Source: Candidatus Bathycorpusculum sp.
Lineage (GTDB): Archaea; Thermoproteota; Bathyarchaeia; Bathyarchaeales; Bathycorpusculaceae
Direction of reading: 5' to 3'
Length of the DNA stretch: 15,684 nucleotides
Assembly (NCBI GenBank): GCA_009779045.1
Contig: WREZ01000006.1
Location: 1 to 15,684 of the forward strand
Made by a program: the position numbers and the translations under genes. The notes under the pieces are model-generated. The model searched no databases. It was not told the origin of the DNA and was given only the letters and a program-made list of their open reading frames with translations. Positions 8,151 through 12,638 of the stretch are shown here, one piece after another (the first letter of the stretch is position 1; each line of letters starts with the position of its first letter).

Positions 8151-8938
8151 GGTGTTTCACCGAGAATTTTTTGTGCTTGCTCTATAGATGCCCCTTTATG
8201 TACAATAGCTGAGAGTGCTTTAACAATTAAAGCTTGGTTGTTCCATTGGAATATGTTGCGTCCCATTGAGAGTCCAGCGGCGCCTGCTTTTATGGCGTCG
8301 TTTGTGGTTTGTAGTAGTTCTTCTACAGATGTACATTTTGGTCCGCCCGCAATGAGGACTGGTACAGGGCAGCTTTCTGTAACTTGTTTAAATGTCTCTA
8401 CTGTTCCTGTATAGTTAGTTTTTATTATGTCTGCTCCTAGTTCTGCGCCAATTCTAGCTGCATGAGCTACTACTTCAAGGGCATGTTCATCTGTGATTTT
8501 TGGTCCTCGAGGGTACATCATGGCAAGGAGGGGTAAACCGAATTTTTCGCATTCTTCAGCTACTTTTCCAAGAGTTGACAGCATTTTATCTTCTTCTGGG
8601 GCGCCTACGTTTACGTGTACAGCAACTGCGTCAGCGCCAAGTCGTGTAGCTTCTTGTACGCTGCAAACTTGAACTTTGTTATTCATGTTTGGATTAAGAT
8701 TTGATATGCCGTTAAGCATTACGATTAATCCTGTGCCTGTGGCGTCAACGTTTTTTGCGATGCCTTTGTGAACAAGAATCGCGTCAACACCGCCTTTAAT
8801 AAGTTGATCAATTGTCTGTTGCATGTTAGTGATGCCACAAATTGGTCCAATAGTTACTCCATGATCCATGGGAACAATTATTGTACGGTTGTCTTGTTGC
8901 ATGATTTGTTTCATTCGTCTATTTTTACCTTGATTCAC
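8147..8938 (-). CDS. aroA': 2-amino-3,7-dideoxy-D-threo-hept-6-ulosonate synthase
   Basis: This DeoC/FbaB-type aldolase of 263 residues joins aspartate semialdehyde to the dihydroxyacetone-like part of 6-deoxy-5-ketofructose 1-phosphate, the first committed step of the archaeal aromatic route. Catalytic residues correspond to those of MJ0400: Asp25 in VPMDHG, Tyr142 in MMYPRG and the Schiff-base Lys173 in IIKTNYTG. The Tyr-Lys spacing of 31 residues is the same as in MJ0400. The phosphate-binding segment AGGPK is at 197-201 and MGRNIFQ lies near the C-terminus. The start is probably GTG at 8938, because the following GKNRR segment fits the family N-terminus; Met9 is an alternative. A fructose-bisphosphate aldolase role is unlikely given the neighbours. 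Confidence 0.92.
   Translation of the reverse strand: MNQGKNRRMKQIMQQDNRTIIVPMDHGVTIGPICGITNMQQTIDQLIKGGVDAILVHKGIAKNVDATGTGLIVMLNGISNLNPNMNNKVQVCSVQEATRLGADAVAVHVNVGAPEEDKMLSTLGKVAEECEKFGLPLLAMMYPRGPKITDEHALEVVAHAARIGAELGADIIKTNYTGTVETFKQVTESCPVPVLIAGGPKCTSVEELLQTTNDAIKAGAAGLSMGRNIFQWNNQALIVKALSAIVHKGASIEQAQKILGETP
8157..8161 (-). promoter_or_regulatory. Ribosome binding site deciding the TTG start of DHQ synthase II
   Basis: GGTGA on the minus strand lies six bases before TTG at 8150, inside the end of the ADH synthase gene. It matches the archaeal anti-Shine-Dalgarno sequence well and supports a TTG start that would otherwise look doubtful. Confidence 0.65.
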
Positions 8939-8952
8939 GTTATTCCATATCC

Positions 8953-10197
8953 TTATTGTGTTTTCAATGAATTTTTAATGAGTTCTAATGCTTTTTCTTT
9001 CTCGTTCCAATCTACAAACAACAAAATACTTGAAGTAATAGTCAATATGCCTGAAATGTTGATGCCTGCGAGTCTTAGGTCTTCGCTGATTTTTCCGATA
9101 ATGCCATGTGTTTCTTCAAGACCTACTCCGCTGGTTTGGATAAAGGATAGATCTTTTTTTACTGCCATAGCAATTGTTTCTTTGTTATCTACTGTAATTT
9201 TATGGATTTGGTCAAAAAGTTCTGAGATGTTGTCTTTTTGATTTATGTAAAATATGATGGAGTTTGTGTTCATTGACATGCCAAGTAATGTGGTGTGTTG
9301 TCTGACTTTTTCAAACATTTCCATTATGATTTTAGTGTTATTTGAAATGCCTTCTCCGATAACTGTTATTTCGGCAACAGGTGTTAAACTGGCGATTTCA
9401 GCATCAAGCTCCCATGATAATGCGTCTTTGATTAGAGTGCCTGGCTTGTTTAGGTCATCATGTTTATTGCTCATAACTTTAACATCAATATCCTTTGGTT
9501 TATATTTAAGGGCTTTACTGTGAATAAATTTGGTGCCAGAATCAGCTAAACCCACTAAAGTGTTAACGTTAATTTCTGGCAAAAGTTTTGGGTTTTGAAT
9601 AATTTTAGGATCGCTTGTCATGATACCCTCTGCGTCTGTGACAAGTATAATTTGGTCAGCTCCTATGCTTTCTCCTATGATGAATGCTGTTGTGTCACTT
9701 CCGCCTCTGCCTAGAGTGGTTATTTTGCTTTCTCTAGTTTTGCCTACAAAGCCGGCTATCACAGGAATTATTCCCTGCTCAACAAGTGGAAGAACATGGC
9801 CCTTGATGTTTTTGTTGCATTCTTCAATGTTTGGGTTCGCGTTTTGAAAGACATCGTCAGTAATTATGGGCCATTTATCGTCCATAGGATCAAAATAGCA
9901 TGTATTAACTCCATTATTGCGCAATGCCGCAGTAAAAATACGCGCGCTTGTGCGTTCTCCCATGGACAAAATATCGTCTAATTCGCATTTAGCCAGCTTA
10001 CCGTTTGAAGTATTTTTAGCTGTAGCTAAGAGTATGTCAGTGGTTTTACCCATGGCTGAAACTACGATCACCATTTTGGTGCCTCGTTTAACCTCTGAAA
10101 CCGCCGTCATTACAGACTTTAGTAGTTTTTCAGGGTCAGCAAGACTTGAACCACCAAATTTAACCACAATTTTTTTACCAGATTTTACATTTTCCAT
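8953..10197 (-). CDS. lysC: Aspartate kinase with C-terminal ACT domains
   Basis: It phosphorylates aspartate, the first step to aspartate semialdehyde. Kinase motifs are KFGGSS (13-18), SMGERTSA (78-85), TLGRGGSDTTA (161-171) and VTDAEGIMTSDP (186-197). Two ACT regulatory domains follow, at about 274-345 and 350-414; the second contains GIIGKISEDLRLAGINI. The 414-residue length suits a monofunctional enzyme with no homoserine dehydrogenase fusion. It is the first gene of the aro operon, 14 bases before ADH synthase, which consumes aspartate semialdehyde. GGTG lies seven bases before the ATG. Lysine here is made through aminoadipate, so this kinase need not serve lysine. Its ACT ligand could be a different amino acid, which is inference. 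Confidence 0.93.
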   Translation of the reverse strand: MENVKSGKKIVVKFGGSSLADPEKLLKSVMTAVSEVKRGTKMVIVVSAMGKTTDILLATAKNTSNGKLAKCELDDILSMGERTSARIFTAALRNNGVNTCYFDPMDDKWPIITDDVFQNANPNIEECNKNIKGHVLPLVEQGIIPVIAGFVGKTRESKITTLGRGGSDTTAFIIGESIGADQIILVTDAEGIMTSDPKIIQNPKLLPEINVNTLVGLADSGTKFIHSKALKYKPKDIDVKVMSNKHDDLNKPGTLIKDALSWELDAEIASLTPVAEITVIGEGISNNTKIIMEMFEKVRQHTTLLGMSMNTNSIIFYINQKDNISELFDQIHKITVDNKETIAMAVKKDLSFIQTSGVGLEETHGIIGKISEDLRLAGINISGILTITSSILLFVDWNEKEKALELIKNSLKTQ

Positions 10198-10215
10198 AAT
10201 TTTACACCATTACAC

Positions 10216-10247
10216 GCCCAGAACATCCAAACTTGTCAGTTCTGGGC
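10216..10247 (-). promoter_or_regulatory. Perfect 9-bp hairpin or dyad before aspartate kinase
   Basis: GCCCAGAAC (minus strand 10247-10239) is followed after 14 bases by GTTCTGGGC (10224-10216), a perfect inverted repeat. The first base of the stem is the last base of the TAG that closes the aromatic-rich leader ORF. The stem ends eight bases before the GGTG ribosome site of aspartate kinase. No oligo-T follows it, so it is not a standard intrinsic terminator. It could be an attenuator hairpin in the leader RNA or, if transcription starts nearby, a DNA operator with arms about two helical turns apart. Confidence 0.6.
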
Positions 10248-10306
10248 TAATCATAAAAACGATAATAAAAACCGTATTCGAAGCTATGTTTTTGTGTTTC
10301 CTTCAT
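10247..10306 (-). CDS. Putative Phe/Tyr-rich leader peptide of the aro operon
   Basis: The minus strand reads MKETQKHSFEYGFYYRFYD and then TAG. Codons 9, 13 and 17 are Phe and codons 11, 14, 15 and 18 are Tyr, giving seven aromatic codons among ten, with no Trp. Both TTC and TTT, and both TAC and TAT, occur. An ATG at 10327, in frame, would give a 26-codon version, with AAGGT ten bases before it. The stop codon touches a 9-bp hairpin, and aspartate kinase begins 49 bases after the stop. Such a layout is what amino-acid attenuators look like in bacteria. The operon ends in chorismate mutase, an aminotransferase and TyrA, so Phe and Tyr fit as signals. The alternative is chance coding by a T-rich promoter; I cannot tell which from one sequence. 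Confidence 0.45.
   Translation of the reverse strand: MKETQKHSFEYGFYYRFYD
10262..10272 (-). promoter_or_regulatory. Alternative proximal TATA-like element for the aro operon
   Basis: The minus strand here reads GTTTTTATTATC-like sequence, which could act as a TATA box. A start near 10240 would then fall inside the 9-bp dyad, making that dyad an operator. This reading excludes the leader-peptide model, because the same bases are the Phe/Tyr codons. Confidence 0.25.
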
Positions 10307-10338
10307 GTTAATGTTAGGATTTACCATTTTGCTTCGAA
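10277..10338 (-). promoter_or_regulatory. Upstream inverted repeat bracketing the leader start codons
   Basis: TTCGAAGC (minus strand 10338-10331) and GCTTCGAA (10284-10277) form an 8-bp inverted repeat with a 46-base spacer, extendable by one G-U pair. In RNA the spacer holds both candidate leader ATGs, and the 3' arm is the Ser8-Phe9-Glu10 codons of the leader ORF. Translation of the leader would melt it. TTCGAA is itself palindromic, so paired protein-binding sites are an alternative. Confidence 0.35.
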
Positions 10339-10362
10339 CCTTAAGAGTGGTTGTAGCCAAAA

Positions 10363-10377
10363 AAATATAAGCGTTTC
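10363..10377 (-). promoter_or_regulatory. Distal BRE/TATA promoter candidate for the aro operon
   Basis: On the minus strand CGAAACGC is followed by TTATATTT (10370-10363), resembling an archaeal BRE plus TATA box. A start about 25 bases downstream, near 10341, would give a leader of about 145 bases that includes both inverted repeats and the aromatic-rich ORF. The adjoining run of seven T (10365-10359) could also end the lrp transcript. Confidence 0.4.
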
Positions 10378-10515
10378 GGGGGCAGATAATAAATTAAAAC
10401 GTTATTTGCTTAATAATTAATAATATGTTGATGTGTGAAAAGTTTTATGGTGTTGTGTTTGTTGTCTTTGTGTATTGGTAGTTTGTTTGGGTTTATTGTT
10501 TGCTGTGGTGTTTGT
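10378..10515. other. Non-coding spacer between regulator gene and aro leader
   Basis: This is the upstream part of the 318-base gap between the Lrp-type gene and aspartate kinase. Next to the lrp stop (about 10424-10515) the plus strand is almost entirely G and T: 54 of 60 bases at 10441-10500. Farther left it is AT-rich, with AAACGTTA at 10397-10404. I see no tRNA, small RNA motif or convincing gene in it. Confidence 0.5.
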
Positions 10516-10926
10516 TTAGATGTTGCGTAGGACTATCATGGTGTTGGTTTTTGTTATGCCTTCTACTCTTCGTATTTTTTCTATGCATTCGTTGACTTCG
10601 ACTACGTTTATGCCGCTTATGACTACGATGATGTCGTATTCGCCTGTTACTTCGTATATGGTTTCTACGTTGGGGATTGTTTGTATGTGTTTTGTTACTT
10701 CTTGTGTGGGGTAAGCGGGGTTTACGGTTAGTAGTGTTATGGCTTCTGCGCCTTCATTTACGTTGACTTTTATTGTGAATTTGCGGATTATGTTATCGTC
10801 TGTTAGGGTTTTGATTCTTTTTCTAACGGCGCCTTCGGATAGGCTGATTTGGTTGCCGATTTCGGCGTAGCCTGCTCTTGAGTCGTCTTTTAGTGTTTTT
10901 ATGATTTTTTTGTCTGTTTCGTCCAT
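10516..10926 (-). CDS. Lrp/AsnC family transcriptional regulator (LysM-like candidate)
   Basis: A 136-residue DNA-binding protein of the feast/famine family. The N-terminal winged helix-turn-helix covers about 1-55 (DETDKKIIKTL then LSEGAVRKRIKTL). A C-terminal ligand-binding RAM domain at about 63-136 contains VTGEYDIIVVI, where such proteins bind amino acids between dimers. It is transcribed divergently from lysW with 236 bases between the starts. In Sulfolobus the Lrp-type protein LysM regulates a lysW cluster, so a similar job is a reasonable inference, as is autoregulation. It also lies upstream of the aro operon in the same orientation, 318 bases away, so it might control that too. GGATGA stands three bases before the ATG. 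Confidence 0.88.
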   Translation of the reverse strand: MDETDKKIIKTLKDDSRAGYAEIGNQISLSEGAVRKRIKTLTDDNIIRKFTIKVNVNEGAEAITLLTVNPAYPTQEVTKHIQTIPNVETIYEVTGEYDIIVVISGINVVEVNECIEKIRRVEGITKTNTMIVLRNI

Positions 10927-10951
10927 TTGTCATCCTGTAGTGTGGCGTCTT

Positions 10952-10961
10952 GTTTAAATTT
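10952..10961 (-). promoter_or_regulatory. TATA-like box for the Lrp-type gene
   Basis: The minus strand reads TTAAATTTAA, 26-35 bases before the ATG. A start about 25 bases downstream would place the 5' end at or just before the start codon, giving a leaderless or very short leader transcript. A weak dyad (GTACT 10972-10976, AGTAC 10991-10995) lies just upstream. Confidence 0.4.
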
Positions 10962-11011
10962 AACGTTTTCGGTACTGTAACTGCTTGGAAAGTACGTTTA
11001 TCGTTTTTTTG

Positions 11012-11057
11012 TTATGGTTTTTTGTTGTGTTTTTGTTTTTGTTTTATGGTTTTTTGT
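11012..11057. repeat. Two 14-bp direct repeats, 32 bp apart, in the lrp/lysW divergent region
   Basis: TTATGGTTTTTTGT occurs at 11012-11025 and again at 11044-11057, starting exactly 32 bases apart, about three helical turns. They lie in a T/G-rich stretch between the two divergent promoters. A regulator-binding role is possible, but low sequence complexity makes coincidence more likely than for a mixed sequence. Confidence 0.5.
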
Positions 11058-11066
11058 GCCATTTGG

Positions 11067-11094
11067 AACATTTGTTTGGTGGCCTGTAACATTT
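11067..11094. repeat. AACATTT direct repeats, 21 bp apart, upstream of lysW TATA
   Basis: AACATTT occurs at 11067-11073 and 11088-11094, two helical turns apart, ending 11 bases before the TATA-like box of the lys cluster. This is where an Lrp-type activator or repressor would be expected to bind, though no known consensus was matched. Confidence 0.4.
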
Positions 11095-11105
11095 ACGTCA
11101 TAACG

Positions 11106-11113
11106 TTTAAAAG
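11106..11113 (+). promoter_or_regulatory. TATA-like box for the lysW cluster
   Basis: TTTAAAAG, preceded by CATAACG, fits an archaeal TATA element. A start about 25 bases downstream, near 11136, would leave a leader of about 27 bases containing AAGTGA (11150-11155), seven bases before the lysW ATG. Confidence 0.45.
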
Positions 11114-11162
11114 ATACCCTATTTTATTAAACCGTTCATTTCAAATAAAAAGTGAATAAATA

Positions 11163-11363
11163 ATGACAAACTCTACAAATCCAAATACCTTCAAAGCAAA
11201 ATGTCCCGATTGTGATGCAGAACTAGAAATATCCTCTGACACAGAAGTAAGTGAAATCGTTAGTTGCTCTGGATGTGGTCTTGAGCTTGAAGTAAAGAGC
11301 ATTAGAGACGGTTGCGTAGACCTGCAAGAATTAACTATCGAAGGCGAAGACTGGGGAGAATAA
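11163..11363 (+). CDS. lysW: Amino-group carrier protein LysW
   Basis: A 66-residue acidic carrier protein. Its C-terminal glutamate forms an isopeptide bond with the amino group of alpha-aminoadipate (or glutamate), so that later enzymes act on a protein-bound intermediate. The N-terminal zinc knuckle has Cys14-Pro-Asp-Cys17 and Cys35-Ser-Gly-Cys38, and the C-terminus is the diagnostic EDWGE (62-66). The length matches other archaeal homologues, and it carries about ten extra N-terminal residues compared with Thermus LysW. It opens the cluster lysW-X-Y-Z-J and should be made in excess over the enzymes. The call is firm; whether the cargo is only aminoadipate or also glutamate is open. Confidence 0.95.
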   Translation: MTNSTNPNTFKAKCPDCDAELEISSDTEVSEIVSCSGCGLELEVKSIRDGCVDLQELTIEGEDWGE

Positions 11364-11386
11364 CCAGTTAATAAACAAGAATCCTG

Positions 11387-11394
11387 TTTTATAA
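11387..11394 (+). promoter_or_regulatory. Possible internal promoter before lysX
   Basis: TTTTATAA in the 64-base lysW-lysX gap lies about 34 bases before the lysX ATG, a fair distance for a TATA box. It could let lysX and the downstream genes be expressed independently of lysW. It could equally be chance in AT-rich DNA. Confidence 0.2.
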
Positions 11395-11427
11395 CGATGT
11401 CAATTTTTGAAAGGAAAATTTAGCGCG

Positions 11428-12606
11428 ATGAGCATCGCTCTTCTTTATGAACGTTCAGAAAATGATGAAGCGGGCATAAAGCACACTGCGCAACAGCTTG
11501 GAATAGACCTAAATTTTATACCCTTTCGTAAAATAGCTCTAACAATATCAAAAGAAGGGTTTACCGCTAAAACTAAAGGTAAAGACTATACTGACGTTTT
11601 CAATCAAACTGTTGTTGTGCTTAATCGTGCGCAAAGTAAAAATCGGCGTCTTCAAGCCTCATATATTATGGAAGCGCTTGGTAAAAAAACCTTAAACACC
11701 AGCCAAGTGGAATTTACCTGTTACAGCAAACTGCGTACTCTGCTAAAACTTTGGAAAGCAGGCCTGCCTGTTCCTAAAACTGTATTTGTGCCCTGTGATG
11801 CTTCTGATTTTATGAAAAACCACAGAGAAATTCACAACGAAAACGACATAGCTGACCTATTTCAAGCAGAAATTCCCATTGACGACGGTATAGTAATCAA
11901 GGCAGATGCTGGAACCCATGGCAAAATGATTATGCTCTCAAAAACCCGTGAAGAACTCATAGATAATATAAAAAAAACAAAACCAAACATTATAAACCCC
12001 ATAGGCGTTGTCGCTCAAGAATTAATTAACAAATGGTTCTATGATTTGCGTATAATAGTTTACAAAGAGAAAGGTAAACAAGCGATTTGTCATAATAAGG
12101 CGTTGGCGCGGGCGGGGTTTAAAGATTTTCGCACGAATACTTTTCTTGGGAATTTGGTGTTTGAAGCTAACCTGCCTACAAATGTTCTTGATTTGGCCGT
12201 CAAATGTGGTAATACTTTAGGTGAGGGTAATGATGCTTGGATCTTTGCTCTTGATGCTATGGTCAATGTTTCTGATAAGCATGTAGATGAAGCTTTTATA
12301 AAGGCGCAGCTTGATTTTGCGGCGCAGGAGTATTTGCCTGTGCAAAAAGTAAAGGCAGCTGAGACGCGTTTGACGGATTTTTCTGCTTGGAACACAAAGT
12401 TAGAGCAGGCTTTTAGTATGTACGCAAACTCTAGTTCTTACCAGAAAGTTAAAAATGTAATTGATGAAAATATTGCAAATAATAGAGATGCTCTTGTGTT
12501 TCATGAGGCGAATTCCTGTCCAGAGTTTTGGGAAAACACCCGACTTGTAACAGGTTTAAATGTGGCAGTTCCGCTCTTAAAAACTGCTCAAAGTCTAATA
12601 GACTAG
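11428..12606 (+). CDS. lysX: LysW ligase LysX (ATP-grasp), with a large insertion
   Basis: An ATP-grasp ligase that couples the amino group of aminoadipate to the LysW C-terminus. From the ATG at 11428 it has 392 residues, against about 280 for Thermus LysX. Homologous landmarks are the N-terminal ALLYERSENDE, CYSKLRTLLKLWKAGLPVPKT, the nucleotide-binding VIKADAGTHGKM, AQELINKWFYDLRIIV, and FRTNT in the substrate loop. Metal ligands fall at Asp276 (ALD) and at Glu360 and Asn362 (HEANS). About 84 residues separate Asp276 from Glu360, where Thermus has about 11. The extra part looks helical and polar. AAAGGA lies 12 bases before the ATG; a TTG at 11407 would add seven residues and fits the family less well. 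A second substrate (glutamate, ArgX activity) is possible. Confidence 0.88.
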   Translation: MSIALLYERSENDEAGIKHTAQQLGIDLNFIPFRKIALTISKEGFTAKTKGKDYTDVFNQTVVVLNRAQSKNRRLQASYIMEALGKKTLNTSQVEFTCYSKLRTLLKLWKAGLPVPKTVFVPCDASDFMKNHREIHNENDIADLFQAEIPIDDGIVIKADAGTHGKMIMLSKTREELIDNIKKTKPNIINPIGVVAQELINKWFYDLRIIVYKEKGKQAICHNKALARAGFKDFRTNTFLGNLVFEANLPTNVLDLAVKCGNTLGEGNDAWIFALDAMVNVSDKHVDEAFIKAQLDFAAQEYLPVQKVKAAETRLTDFSAWNTKLEQAFSMYANSSSYQKVKNVIDENIANNRDALVFHEANSCPEFWENTRLVTGLNVAVPLLKTAQSLID

Positions 12607-12638
12607 TAGTAGCTCAAGTTGAGGAGAAGAAACAAGCT

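Noticed and set aside
10216..10247. Hairpin as a classical intrinsic terminator
   Set aside because: No T-run follows the 3' arm; the sequence goes directly to GTGTAATGGTG and the aspartate kinase ribosome site.
10328..10345. GGTTCGAAGC on the minus strand, resembling a tRNA T-loop
   Set aside because: The five-base T-stem cannot form beyond one pair, and no acceptor, D or anticodon arms are found around it.
9917..10420. 167-codon plus-strand ORF opposite aspartate kinase and its leader
   Set aside because: Most of it is the antisense of a well-supported kinase gene, and the product shows no recognisable family features.
10198..10515. Metabolite riboswitch in the aro leader
   Set aside because: I recognise no conserved aptamer pattern; the visible structure is simple hairpins plus a short ORF.
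10950..11159. 69-codon plus-strand ORF ending three bases before lysW
   Set aside because: It starts at TTG, has a Phe/Cys-rich composition dictated by T-rich DNA, lacks a convincing ribosome site, and most of it lies upstream of the likely lysW promoter and across the lrp promoter.
12265..12486. Extra LysX segment as a frameshift artefact or a separate gene
   Set aside because: The frame stays open and both flanks carry expected ATP-grasp motifs in one frame, so an in-frame insertion is the simpler reading.
12528..12638. 37-residue N-terminal extension of LysY
   Set aside because: It overlaps the end of lysX in another frame, is not hydrophobic or conserved in type, and a ribosome site with the typical N-terminus lies at 12639.
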